Positions 60,501 to 64,000 of a stretch of 64,000 nucleotides of DNA are shown here, piece by piece. Made by a program: the position numbers and the translations under genes. The DNA comes from Epiperipatus broadwayi (Eukaryota > Onychophora > Udeonychophora > Euonychophora > Peripatidae). Where the stretch lies: positions 5,437,230 through 5,501,229 of the forward strand of contig JAQFVV010006215.1 in NCBI GenBank assembly GCA_028023455.1. The letters are read 5' to 3'. The notes under the pieces are model-generated. The model searched no databases. It was not told where the DNA came from and was given only the letters and a program-made list of their open reading frames with translations. Within the stretch, counting starts at the first letter, position 1; every line of letters starts with the position of its first letter.

Positions 60501-63061
60501 TTGATGATTATAATATCTCGGATTAATAAAGAATGCTCAGAGTAGTGTGGACAGACCTAAAACGGTCACTCATTTGGTGTTCGGTGTTGGCTCCCGGTTA
60601 CGAATACATCTGTGAGCCGGAGTGTGGTTGAGGAAGAATTGGTTAGATGGCAAGCTATCCGTATAGGCGAACATGTTGACTCTCCGTAATTACTATCACC
60701 TATTGGTATATGACCAAAACACAGGCGGACGTACCGATTTCCCTTTTGTTCTTCGTTGGAATAGGCATGCGAGTGTCCGTAAACCGGCTCGTATGACTCT
60801 ACCTACATTTCTTCTTTCATTTGCATTCATATAATTATTAACCTGACATTGTTTTGCTTTTCTTTTGCCTATCTAATACGTAAGCCATAGGGAAATGATT
60901 CTACACAAGGATCTTCGGCCTGAGTAACCAATTCTTTTTTATTCGTGATTGGTTAAAATCTTTTTTTTTAGTTTAGCTAATTCATGTTATAGTTTTTATA
61001 AGGAATGATTTTAGTTGAAAGTCCAACTAAAGCGACTTGTTTGCTTGATAATTAACTGATCTATTTTTTTTATAACAGCTTACAGTTTTAATCACTGTGT
61101 AGTTTAAAGCTATTCCAGCAAGGTCCACTAACATAATAAAATATTATCTTTTTTTTGAGATTTAAATTATTATTAATAAAAAAAAAGTAAAATAAATCAT
61201 TTTCTTTTCTTGCGTCATTATAGTAAGACGACAAATCAGTCTTATTGTAATTGTTTCTTTGATATCCGTTTTAATATAAAATGTTTTTTAAATCTTTTTT
61301 TTTAAAAGAAGAAATAAAATGTTTATTCTTTATATAAATTAGTTGGTCAAATGTTTAGACACGCTAATGTATTTATTATCTTGTACTAAATGTGGACGGA
61401 GAATTTAGAATCCGTGGTCATTTAATGTTAAAATCTTTTTTGTTTCTTTCTTAAATAAATGTAAACAAAATAAATTTGTGCAAACCAAATAATAAAACAG
61501 ATAACCGCTAATGTAAATCTGTCATGCAGGATGCAGTCTCACATAAACGTATTATTTAATTATAAAATTAATGTAAAGAATGTTTTTTAAAGAGCTTGAG
61601 TTAAATGTCAATGTAAAATAATTAATGAGTTTAAATATATATATAACTAAAACAAAACTTCCAGTGTTTTCGAATCTTTTCATTAACTTTTATTTTAAGT
61701 AATCTTTAATTTTAAGTATACTGTATATATAAATCAATCACCCAAGTTCTCTTTAAAATATAATTAAAAATGAATCTCATGCTTGAAAGCTCGGCTTCCA
61801 GCACGATGAAAGTAAAGGAATTCGATGTTATCGTTGAGAAAGGATATTGATTAGATCTTTGACCTGGGGATATAGGTAAATAGGGAAGAATCCACGATGT
61901 ACCTGACTTATATATCTTGTACATGGTCGGACTCGAGGTACTTTACCTGTATTCCGGGTTGTTAGATCGATATGCGTTTTTCAACCAGTACAACTTCCAT
62001 TAGTTTATCCTACATTACATAGCCTTAACTATGGGTCTGAAATTTCTTGTATATAATAAACTCTTATCCTCAAGTTGTATCAATAGCTTTTTCAATACAT
62101 CTATGATTTACTCAAATTTGAATATATTTGAGCCATTTGAAAAAGTACTGCCAATTATATTTTAGGATTTCAGATTTACAATTATTTAACATCACTGCTT
62201 TTGGAGTCACCACTGCATTGATTCTTCTTTAAGAATTAGGCCTCAAAAATATACTCATAAATTAGAATTCGATATATGTAATTTCATTAAAATTATCACA
62301 TTATTGGAAATTACTTTAATCAATACTTAACATAATGATTTTGAAAATTAAAAAAAAAACTATAAGCAAATAGAAAATCTTTCTATAAAAGTAAATACTT
62401 GTTTTCATTGCCTTGTAGTAATCATTATGATAATTAAGTTTTCCATGAGTTTTAATTTTAAAAATAATAACTTTGCTCGACTGCATACAGTAACTAACCT
62501 TAATAGAAATAGTGGAGGAAATCCAGAATTTTTATTAGCTTTTCCTTTCATAAATAGTATTTTATTTCAAAACTGAAATAAAATTATACAGAATTATCAG
62601 AAAATATATATTAGTTGAATGTGTAAAATAATTCCACAATTGTTTAAAGGCGTGTTAATATTCAAATCTTGTATCAAAATGGCTGCAATCATTATATCCA
62701 GGTCTTGAAGCCAAACAAATGACTGTGAAAACATATTAATTTTAAATCTATTTTAAGTTTTTCATTATTACCTTTTTCTTTTAATACTACATTTTTTCAT
62801 AAAAATTCACATTTCTTAGATTAGTGAAATCTAATAATTCCATAAAAGAATATCATAAAATGTGTCAATAACCAAATTGTATTTACTATTCATCTATATG
62901 CATAATTATAACTATATTTAATAATAATCTGAAAAAGAAATTATTATATTAATATATATTTCTTAATAAATTACCCTGGAAAGAGCTTTAAGAGCTCTGA
63001 CAGCATCACGTCGATCATCTAGCAAAGTAGATGACTGAACACGGTCAACAAGACGTTCAAT
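413..63061 (-). CDS. USO1: USO1/p115 vesicle tethering factor, 16 internal exons (partial gene)
   Basis: p115/Uso1 is a peripheral membrane protein that tethers COPII and COPI vesicles to cis-Golgi membranes, downstream of Rab1 and with GM130/giantin. Seen here: sixteen minus-strand exons with GT/AG borders and compatible phases give 1938 nt without a stop. The product is colinear with animal p115 from just after the start codon to the beginning of the coiled coil. Diagnostic blocks are SSTLLDDRRDAVRALKALS, GQFTEIFIKKSENVSLLLALL, HVRWPSVKLL, GIVVEDCLLLLLNLLKNN, RPAIVVLLMSMVNERQPF, AGQLLCGGLFSGDSLSNW, QTRMGLLMLLCSWLSNCP and AQKPQPKF. The head is all-helical armadillo-like repeats. The initiator exon (beyond 64000) and most of the coiled coil plus acidic tail (before 1) are missing, so this is about two thirds of a usual ~960-residue protein. 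No frameshift or premature stop was found, so the gene looks functional. Family assignment is very secure. Confidence 0.97.
541..985 (-). other. USO1 intron o-p
   Basis: 445-bp intron, AT-rich with A and T runs. Nothing recognisable beyond its splice sites. Confidence 0.8.
986..1167 (-). CDS. USO1: USO1 exon o (residues 543-604)
   Basis: 182 nt. Codes DSLRQIIAKRIGLETFVDKL, SLISKNENYTKAAQKPQPKF, then KQSSDVLFDHEFTRLFKSLE. It covers the end of the globular head: LIEKRIGKENFIEKL...ASQKPQPNF and MIFDHEFTKLVKELEG in other p115 proteins. The acceptor is ttttcaag|GGACAG and the donor is AGAAG|gtgagt. Confidence 0.97.
1263..1384 (-). CDS. USO1: USO1 exon n (residues 503-543)
   Basis: 122 nt. Codes LTAQIGAQEGEENEELVQ then GLCAFLLGICVHFNDDSVQS and FN plus a split lysine (AA|G), matching LTGQLAENLGEEEQLVQGLCALLLGISIYFND. 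The acceptor is atttcag|TTAACA and the donor is AACAA|gtaagt. A 95-bp intron separates it from exon o. Confidence 0.96.
7580..7899. repeat. Palindromic SINE copy (long inverted arms)
   Basis: Two arms of about 140 bp are reverse complements around a short loop near 7731-7752. The left arm runs from GGCAAAATTCTCCATACAGT through CAATGGATGCAGGAAG to ACTAGTTTCTAGCTTGTGG. The right arm mirrors it and ends at GGAGAGTTTTGCC. It belongs to the family that recurs at 17.4, 19.5-20.3, 21.7, 31.0, 41.5 and 56.1 kb. Short open frames inside it are not genes. Confidence 0.85.
7900..8565. repeat. Two further palindromic SINE copies, head-to-tail
   Basis: A second copy (about 7970-8225) has the family tail (ATCACCATTTCC...GCTTAC) at its left end and the mirrored tail (GTAAGCATAAAAAATGGTGA) at its right end, so even the tails are inverted. 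A third, longer copy follows to about 8560 and carries the internal segment GGTAAAAGGTGACTGCTGGA before the right arm TTGCACTGGATGACACTACTG. Confidence 0.75.
9259..9275 (+). repeat. (AC)8 microsatellite beside the exon m donor
   Basis: Eight AC units on the plus strand, read as (UG)8 in the USO1 pre-mRNA. The tract starts 15 nt after the last base of exon m. Confidence 0.95.
9290..9400 (-). CDS. USO1: USO1 exon m (residues 466-502), in-phase exon
   Basis: 111 nt, phase 0 at both ends, too short to stand out as an open frame. Codes IPKLQTRMGLLMLLCSWL, SNCPIAVSHFLSNTTNVPY, matching SKIQTRVGLLMLLCTWLSNCPIAVTHFL...NVPF. The acceptor is tcttttag|ATACCT. The donor CCCTAT|gtatcc is weak, and 14 bases into the intron the transcript carries a (UG)8 tract. 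Without this exon the join l-n stays in frame but loses 37 conserved residues. Confidence 0.96.
9401..15301 (-). other. USO1 intron l-m (5.9 kb)
   Basis: Contains the hAT transposase relic described separately (10.68-12.25 kb). The remaining 9.4-10.6 and 12.3-15.3 kb is AT-rich, with poly-A/T runs and no gene that I recognise. Confidence 0.8.
10677..12250 (-). pseudogene. Decayed hAT transposase (ZBED5/FAM200-like)
   Basis: Read on the minus strand across several frames, the segment retains, in order: SYVVTSQIIVEVGKAFTDG near 12.15 kb; VSLSASTVTRRIKNLSIDI followed by AIQLFIFMHDINQN (12.06-11.88 kb), the family's STVSRRI...QLLVFVRY region; LTFLTDICEHLNTLNKKL-like residues near 11.35 kb; KLFKNKVRNI near 11.27 kb; and a C-terminal remnant near 11.0 kb. 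The end near 10677 (CAGAAATTCTCACC) resembles a hAT terminal repeat. Many stops and frame changes show it is dead. hAT transposases cut and paste DNA and leave 8-bp duplications. Minus-strand orientation, same as USO1. Borders at the 12.2-kb side are uncertain. Confidence 0.65.
15302..15507 (-). CDS. USO1: USO1 exon l (residues 397-465)
   Basis: 206 nt. Codes NTTITAGQLLCGGLFSGD, SLSNWFAAVSLSHALVEN, STQKEQMLRVQLATSLGN and PPVSLLKQCTTILQQ. It matches SAGQLLCGGLFSTDSLSNWCAAVALAHAL and LRVQLATSIGNPPVSLLQQCTNIL. The acceptor is atttttag|ATACAA and the donor is CAACAA|gtaaga, phase 0 at its 3' end. Confidence 0.97.
15820..16346. mobile_element. Non-autonomous hAT element (MITE), 527 bp
   Basis: Begins CAGGGGTCGGCAAA and ends TTTGCCAACTCCTG, imperfect terminal inverted repeats typical of hAT elements. 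The flanks GTCTAGCC (15812-15819) and GTCGAACC (16347-16354) agree in six of eight positions and fit the hAT preference for an 8-bp target duplication with a TCTAGA-like core. GTGGCTC/TGGCTCTTT repeats lie just inside both ends. There is no transposase frame, so the short open frames inside are incidental. Confidence 0.8.
17426..17597 (-). mobile_element. Palindromic SINE with perfect 15-bp target duplication
   Basis: Minus-oriented copy of the palindromic family: tail CCACTAAACATCAC...GCTTGCTCATAACTG at left, then the arms ACTCTCCATACAGTAGTGCC and the mirrored GGAGAGTTTTGCCTC at right. It is flanked by TTGAAAATATTTAAA at 17411-17425 and again at 17598-17612. The duplication length fits retroposition by a LINE-type endonuclease rather than a DNA transposase. 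Confidence 0.85.
19478..20358. repeat. Cluster of palindromic SINE copies
   Basis: Three pieces. A left-arm fragment (about 19478-19680) ends in CCTCCAGCAACCACCTTTTACC. A compact palindrome (about 19752-19870) has both arms carrying GCCAGCC where most other copies have GCAAGCC. A longer copy (about 19871-20358) includes GATGGCTGCTGGAGGGTTGC and the arm CTGGCATCCATTGATTACTC. Each right end runs into the family tail AACAGTTATGTGCAAGCATA. Confidence 0.8.
21695..21909 (+). mobile_element. Palindromic SINE nested inside the LINE relic
   Basis: Starts ACAGGCAAAACTCTCCATAC, mirrors itself to CTACTGTATGGAGAGTTTAG, and ends with the family tail AGCAAGCATAAGAAATAGTG. AAGAATTATATT occurs at 21680-21691 and again at 21910-21921, a target duplication. 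It splits the LINE frame, so it is younger than the LINE. Confidence 0.85.
22628..23241 (+). repeat. 340-bp-family head-to-tail partial dimer, inserted in LINE
   Basis: Two units in direct orientation with a 339-bp period (TTGAGAATG at 22626 and 22965) and high identity: TCATTCATTCAGACATC, CATATATAAGCATTTGGGTT and CTCGTAAAAAGCGCTTGCAC appear in both. The flanks AACAAGTAATTT (22616-22627) and AACAAGTATTTT (23242-23253) look like a 12-bp target duplication with one mismatch. Removing the insert rejoins the LINE protein. No open frame. Confidence 0.85.
27566..27720 (-). CDS. USO1: USO1 exon k (residues 345-397)
   Basis: 155 nt. Starts with the invariant RPAIVVLLMSMVNERQPF, continues ILRCSVLYCFQSFLYKN and ELGQAQIIQTLLPSSTD. 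This is near the start of the Uso1/p115 head family signature. The acceptor is atttatag|GCCAGC and the donor is GACA|gtaagt. It is followed by the longest intron in the window (12 kb). Confidence 0.97.
27813..27901 (-). CDS. USO1: USO1 exon j (residues 316-345)
   Basis: 89 nt. Codes TINTVSEIIRGSHGNQEYFA then SVTAPSTPP and a split arginine (AG|G), matching TINTVSEVIRGCQVNQDYFASVNAPS of p115. The acceptor is ccatag|ACTATC and the donor is CCCAG|gttaat. Confidence 0.96.
27983..28047 (-). CDS. USO1: USO1 exon i (residues 294-315)
   Basis: 65 nt. Codes GLLKQLCSILMASGVPADIL then TE, matching GLLQQLCTILMATGVPADILTE almost residue for residue. The acceptor is tttacag|GCTTAC and the donor is ACAGAG|gttaga. 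Introns on both sides are short (206 and 81 bp). Confidence 0.96.
28254..28329 (-). CDS. USO1: USO1 exon h (residues 269-294)
   Basis: 76 nt. Codes LVRTLVSPNNPLQVISSC then QKVMNQS and one base of a glycine codon, matching LVRVLVSPTNPPGATSSCQKAM in p115. The acceptor is ttttgttag|CTTGTT and the donor is ATCAG|gtgatt. It follows an 8.9-kb intron and opens a tight group of four exons. Confidence 0.95.
29069..29672. repeat. Recent 297-bp tandem duplication with an inner duplication
   Basis: Two near-identical units begin ACATTTTTTAATAGCC at 29069 and 29366. They differ mainly by a short GTCTCACC insertion in the second. Inside each unit CTCAATACTTACATCAAAG is itself repeated in tandem, so the block is a duplication of a duplication. 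No coding content. Confidence 0.95.
30984..31209 (-). mobile_element. Palindromic SINE with 14-bp target duplication and matched arms
   Basis: Minus orientation: tail ATCACCATTTCCTATGC at left, then arms of about 69 bp that pair with only three mismatches. It is flanked by TTAATCCAATATTA at 30970-30983 and 31210-31223. Both arms carry CTCACTATAYGTATTGCC instead of the family's CTCTCCATACAGTAGTGCC. Confidence 0.9.
32335..32720. repeat. Degenerate palindromic-SINE fragment
   Basis: Retains GAGAGTAATCAACAATG, CAAACTAGTTTCTAACTAATG, AGGCAGACAAAATTTTGGGA and GTAAAAGATGGCTG, in the order of the long form of the family. The rest is diverged. The 71-codon open frame over it is incidental. Confidence 0.5.
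33045..33095 (+). repeat. tRNA-like SINE head fragment
   Basis: GGAGTGGATAGCTAAAGAG followed by GTGTTTAAATCCC resembles the A and B boxes of a polymerase III promoter in a tRNA-derived SINE. The same motif flanks the element at 41.4-41.85 kb. It does not fold as a functional tRNA as far as I can see. Confidence 0.4.
33133..34260. repeat. Large inverted repeat with central GAAACG hairpin
   Basis: Left arm about 33133-33470 and right arm about 33925-34260 are reverse complements at moderate identity. Shared blocks are AATGTGTGGAGTTATCCATT, GAACAGTAGCTAATA, TAGAGAACAAAG and TAGGTTATGTAT. The spacer holds a further small palindrome (about 33795-33922) and GACTAT-ATTAA-ATAGTC followed by GAAACGTTGGA at 33628-33653. 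No protein domain was recognised. Confidence 0.7.
35983..36385 (+). repeat. 340-bp-family repeat, 1.2 units
   Basis: TGTCATACAAGCATTCTAAA and GCGCATGCGAGAGGTTT occur at 35984 and again at 36324, a period of 340 bp. The middle contains GCTTTATAAATAAATATTAT, ACATATGTTA and CTGTCTTGTGTTG, corresponding position by position to the 22.6-23.2 kb monomer although strongly diverged. Confidence 0.7.
36735..37005 (+). pseudogene. LINE endonuclease relic (APE-type), RTE-like
   Basis: Translates with a few stops to NNIVEINNISDRGAR, INKRYQIQLIQDYAPTSSHC, KEIEDFYMNI and LKIVTGDFNVRI. QVYAPTS and the GDFN motif are signatures of apurinic-type endonucleases in RTE-like LINEs. Plus strand. Plausibly the same family as the 21-24 kb relic, which lacks this part. 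Confidence 0.7.
37040..37135. repeat. Hairpin element, 25-bp arms
   Basis: AATGAATAATATTTCTTTAG runs into a short loop and returns as CTACTGAAATATTATTCATT. The adjoining ATTAGACTAGAGATTAT has a diverged reverse copy at 55.64-55.73 kb, so it is an interspersed repeat. Confidence 0.6.
37277..37458 (-). CDS. USO1: USO1 exon g (residues 208-268)
   Basis: 182 nt. Codes GIVVEDCLLLLLNLLKNN, TSNQTFFKEGSFIQRI, a variable TPFFEFNTSAEI loop, then GWSAQKVSNIHLMLQ. This is one of the most conserved stretches of p115. It lies only 85 bp after exon f. The acceptor is ttttag|GTATTG and the donor is the strong TTACAG|gtaagt. Confidence 0.97.
37544..37664 (-). CDS. USO1: USO1 exon f (residues 168-208)
   Basis: 121 nt. 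Codes ALLLLIQLTKGNANIQKIVA, then FESAFDRLLDIIAEEGYSDG and the first base of a glycine codon. It matches the LLLQALTRSNGAIQKIVAFE...LLDIISEEG block. I chose the donor GGAG|gtgaag because it fits the consensus and gives DGGIVVED as in other p115 proteins. A second GT six bases further (gttact) would add Gly-Glu and stay in frame. Confidence 0.95.
37755..38718 (+). mobile_element. Tc1/pogo-like MITE, copy 1 (964 bp)
   Basis: Starts CACCTGGGTCTCTTTTTACG and ends CGTAAAACGAGACCCACG, imperfect terminal inverted repeats, with TA on both sides (37753-37754 and 38719-38720), the target of the Tc1/mariner/pogo superfamily. It has many CG dinucleotides near the ends, unlike the surrounding intron, and no transposase frame. 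Confidence 0.8.
39062..39911 (-). mobile_element. Tc1/pogo-like MITE, copy 2 (850 bp), inverted to copy 1
   Basis: Starts TACCTGGGTCTCGTTTTACG and ends AAAAAGAGACCCAGGTG with TA at both flanks. Read on the minus strand it is collinear with copy 1 at high identity but lacks about 110 bp of the middle. Only 343 bp separate the two, so together they form a 2.16-kb palindrome. Confidence 0.85.
41430..41850. repeat. Palindromic SINE with tRNA-like ends in inverted orientation
   Basis: The core 41515-41730 is the family's long form (GGCTGCTGGAGGATTGCATT, GAAACTAGTCTGGGGATGTT, CATCCATTGATTATG). On the left AGCTCCCTTCAGCTATTCAC, on the right GTGAATAACTGAAGGGAGCT, are reverse complements. Each is followed outward by a B-box-like GTGTTCAAATCCC or its mirror. 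Confidence 0.7.
43189..43347 (-). CDS. USO1: USO1 exon e (residues 115-167)
   Basis: 159 nt, phase 0 at both ends. Codes EYDFHVRWPSVKLLACLL, a short NKPRDVQECVL segment, then VSPMGVSKLMDLL and TDSREVIRND. These match the FDFHVRWPGVKLL and VSPMGVSRLMDLLADSREVIRND blocks of p115. The acceptor is atttag|GAGTATG and the donor is AATGAT|gtatgt. Ending after ND puts the border inside the armadillo repeat. Confidence 0.96.
44085..45035. repeat. Inverted-repeat element, ~110-bp arms
   Basis: ATACTGTGTTATGTTCAATG then AATAACATTATTTTTTAGAC at 44145-44187 returns as the reverse complement at 44949-44995. Outward, TTAGCTGGATCTTATACTGA pairs with TCAGTATGAGACCCAGCTAT. About 735 bp lie between, with no open frame. 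It looks like an old non-autonomous DNA element or a fold-back. Confidence 0.7.
46015..46760 (+). pseudogene. LINE reverse-transcriptase C-terminal relic
   Basis: Plus strand. The 76-codon frame (46209-46439) reads MSKGQATRWVRKVVWYADLD...VYLYKRWDNRVRRIVEYYNG. Upstream LEKVQREVGRHALDAENGR and downstream ENIRHLLIECKCLQAERVQI fit the C-terminus of a LINE polyprotein, where a degenerate zinc knuckle (HLLxxC) follows the thumb. Different family from the RTE-like relics. Stops mark it as dead. Confidence 0.6.
49243..49355 (-). CDS. USO1: USO1 exon d (residues 77-114)
   Basis: 113 nt. Begins DESSGSEQGRDLGDLGGQF and continues TEIFIKKSENVSLLLALLE, the highly conserved GSQFTEIFIK motif of the p115 head. 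The acceptor is gttatag|ATGAAAG and the donor is CTAGAG|gtaata, phase 0 at the 3' end. Confidence 0.96.
49356..51865 (-). other. USO1 intron c-d (2.5 kb)
   Basis: Largely occupied by the transposase-like relic at 49.95-50.98 kb. A (TAA)n run precedes exon c at 51838-51858. Confidence 0.8.
49950..50985 (+). pseudogene. Decayed transposase-like frame (YFSDG family)
   Basis: Plus strand, several frames. Recognisable pieces: SIACISEYLKHNTVAVHLFQ, then RKYYFSDESTA (50.63 kb), FFNICHNAIAHYKKNMSVPG (50.7 kb), and EKKLLEKYFLKANSI with QNFHCFLPVTKYC (50.83-50.9 kb). The order matches a transposon-borne family with ISDCLEHNTIAV, YFSDGAASQYKN and a late YHCF motif that is common in invertebrate genomes. 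Stops and frameshifts throughout. I cannot name the superfamily with certainty. Confidence 0.5.
51866..51942 (-). CDS. USO1: USO1 exon c (residues 51-77)
   Basis: 77 nt. After the split arginine it codes ADAEIIGFTLDTLCNVMSNE, matching the EIIGYALDTLYNIISNE block of p115, then a short acidic linker TQEDS and a split aspartate (G|AT). The acceptor has a pure T tract (ttttttcag|GGCTG) and the donor is TTCAG|gtattt. The acidic linker after SNE is variable across species, as seen here. Confidence 0.94.
53400..53780. other. GC-richer block of unknown origin
   Basis: About 380 bp with clearly higher GC than the surroundings. The minus strand has a 61-codon frame (53409-53594) ending in ...LNTQKRDGQDTG and CGTGTGATCCGAATTCAGG at 53609-53627. 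I see no known domain. It is probably an old transposon or SINE fragment. Confidence 0.4.
54300..54430 (+). repeat. tRNA-like SINE fragment
   Basis: GAGGTTCGAACCCCTCTACC at 54374-54393 is an excellent B-box/T-loop match. A plausible A box (AGTCGCTTAGTAGCAATCTGG) lies about 30 bp upstream. No full cloverleaf is apparent, so a tRNA-derived SINE is more likely than a gene. Confidence 0.45.
55640..55730 (-). repeat. Diverged partner of the 37-kb hairpin repeat
   Basis: ACAGAAATATTATTCATTAC and AATCTCTAGTCCAATAAATA mirror the 37.03-37.09 kb sequence. Only one arm is kept. Confidence 0.55.
56040..56215 (-). repeat. Palindromic SINE copy, left arm deleted
   Basis: Minus-oriented family member: tail CTTATGCTTGCTCATAACTG, a shortened left arm GCAAAACTCTCCATAACA, then the full right arm CACAAGCCTTCTGGCATCTA to GGAGAGTTTTGCCTG. 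I see no clear target duplication. Confidence 0.85.
58433..58497 (-). CDS. USO1: USO1 exon b (residues 30-51)
   Basis: 65 nt. Codes RFRLEVGAQGMDALIHVLQT followed by D and a split arginine codon (AG|G). This corresponds to the conserved YRLEVG...HVLQTDR stretch of the first armadillo repeat. The acceptor is aaatttcag|CGATTTCGC and the donor is GATAG|gtatct. A 4.5-kb intron separates it from exon a. Confidence 0.94.
59204..59393. repeat. Short inverted repeat, ~22-bp arms
   Basis: GAAAGATTTGTACCTCGATA and TATCGAGGTACAAACTTTC lie about 150 bp apart and pair almost perfectly. The intervening DNA has no frame. Possibly the ends of a small MITE. Confidence 0.55.
59420..62000. promoter_or_regulatory. 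CpG-retaining intronic region, possible regulatory element
   Basis: CG dinucleotides are common (for example about 16 within 60541-60800), whereas most of the window almost lacks them. In invertebrates with gene-body methylation, retained CpG often marks unmethylated promoters or enhancers. I see no clear TATA box or known gene. A recently inserted foreign segment is the alternative. Confidence 0.35.
62975..63061 (-). CDS. USO1: USO1 exon a (window residues 1-29)
   Basis: First p115 exon in the window, 87 nt, phase 0 at both ends. It starts with IERLVDRV and ends with RALKALSR, matching the extreme N-terminal helix of p115 just after the short start segment. The acceptor is tttttag|ATTGAACG and the donor is TCCAGG|gtaatt. 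The exon with the initiator methionine is not visible in 63062-64000 and should lie upstream, beyond the window. Because the exon is in phase, skipping it would not shift the frame. Confidence 0.95.
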
Positions 63062-64000
63062 CTAAAAATTACAAAAAAAAAAAAATGTTTTTAGAAAAAA
63101 TCATTGCCCGAAACATATAATCATATATTTGACATTATTATAGTAATATTAATTATAAAGCATATAGTTGGAATATCATAATTATTAAAAAATCTACATC
63201 TTTCTGATAGAGTAAATAATAAAAAAATTAAGAATTGGTAATTTGTCAGAAAAATCACAATGAATAATTGTGCTAAAATATTTTAGAAATTGGGTAATTA
63301 ATGATAAAAAGAATGAAAATTACAATGGTCAAATAGACTTTTAACAAAAAAAATCTCAAAATGAATCATTAAAGCTGAAATACTTTGAATAATTAGGAAG
63401 AGGAACTAAAAGATTGAAAGCTTTCTGTACGATAAAGAAAAAATGAAATATGATAAGATTAGAAAAAAAAGTATATAAACATACATTTAAAGAGAGAAAA
63501 ATGAATTACAATTGAATTAAGCATCTTCACAGAAATAGTGAAATTATGAATGAAAGATTAAACTGATAGGTAATCTTTAAGAAGGTAATTATAAATGTGG
63601 GCAGTGGCTTAAAGATAAAAATCTAGAAAAGTGATCTAAATGATAAGAATTAAAACCACCTTGTTAAAATATGATCATGAGAATAAATAGTGATGTAAAA
63701 TATTGTGTAGACCATTTTGTGAATGTAAATGATAATAAAAAAAAATTACATGATTATTAGATTTACACAAAAGCTTATTATTATACATTTAATTAAAAAA
63801 TCAGTAACGTCAATCTACCAGTTATCAACATTCTAATTCATGTTTACAAAGACAGTACAATTAGCAGCCAAATGGAAATGAATATAACCATTGTTACAAA
63901 TAAGACTTACTATGAGCATAAACAAACGATGGAAATGCAATTACAAAAGCAATTCTATGTCACAATTAATATAGAATGATGATTGATTGCATATGAAGCT
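63062..64000 (-). other. Intron upstream of exon a
   Basis: 939 bp of AT-rich sequence before the exon a acceptor. I searched for the short p115 start exon (MNFL/MNYF-like) and found no convincing candidate, so it should lie outside the window. Confidence 0.7.

Larger units (their letters stand above)
58498..62974 (-). other. USO1 intron a-b (4.5 kb) with CpG-rich part
   Basis: The right part (about 59.4-62.0 kb) is richer in GC and CG dinucleotides than the rest of the window. Elsewhere it is AT-rich. No p115 coding exon is missing here: exon a joins exon b directly at protein level. Confidence 0.8.

Overview
This is a eukaryotic, almost certainly animal, window. It is very AT-rich and dominated by long introns full of decayed transposable elements. 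I can support one protein-coding gene: the orthologue of USO1/p115 (general vesicular transport factor, a Golgi tether), on the minus strand across the whole window. Sixteen coding exons (62975..63061 down to 413..540) join at GT/AG sites in one open frame of exactly 1938 nt (646 codons). They cover nearly all of the armadillo-type globular head and the first residues of the coiled coil. The exon with the start codon lies beyond position 64000. The rest of the coiled-coil tail and the acidic C-terminus lie before position 1. The host is not proven. Strong AT bias, introns of up to 12 kb, RTE-type LINE relics and tRNA-like SINE pieces suit an invertebrate, perhaps a lophotrochozoan such as a cephalopod, but that is a low-confidence inference.

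Layout from gene 5' to 3' (right to left). 63062-64000: upstream intron, no feature seen. 58498-62974: intron with an unusual CpG-rich stretch (about 59.4-62.0 kb) that may be a promoter, an enhancer or a nested gene start. 51943-58432: intron with a palindromic SINE, a tRNA-like piece and a GC-richer unknown block. 49356-51865: intron with a decayed transposase-like frame. 43348-49242: intron with a LINE C-terminal relic and a long inverted repeat. 37665-43188: intron with two pogo/Tc1-like MITEs facing each other and a SINE framed by two tRNA-like ends. 28330-37276: intron with an endonuclease relic of a LINE, a 340-bp-period repeat, a large inverted repeat, a palindromic SINE and a recent 297-bp tandem duplication. 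27566-28329: four exons packed together with introns of 81-206 bp. 15508-27565: 12-kb intron with a hAT MITE, several palindromic SINEs and a 2.8-kb RTE-like LINE relic that was itself invaded twice. 9401-15301: intron with a hAT transposase relic. 1385-9289: intron with a cluster of palindromic SINEs. 413-1384: the last three exons here.

The most notable non-genic feature is how much of the intron sequence is organised as inverted repeats. A short retroposed family with long self-complementary arms occurs at least eight times, and two copies have clear 14-15 bp target duplications. In one copy the two arms share private changes. A pair of roughly 0.9-kb MITEs forms a 2.1-kb palindrome. A repeat of about 340 bp occurs as head-to-tail partial dimers with the same period at two places. 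No CRISPR array, prokaryotic gene, rRNA gene or intact tRNA gene was seen.
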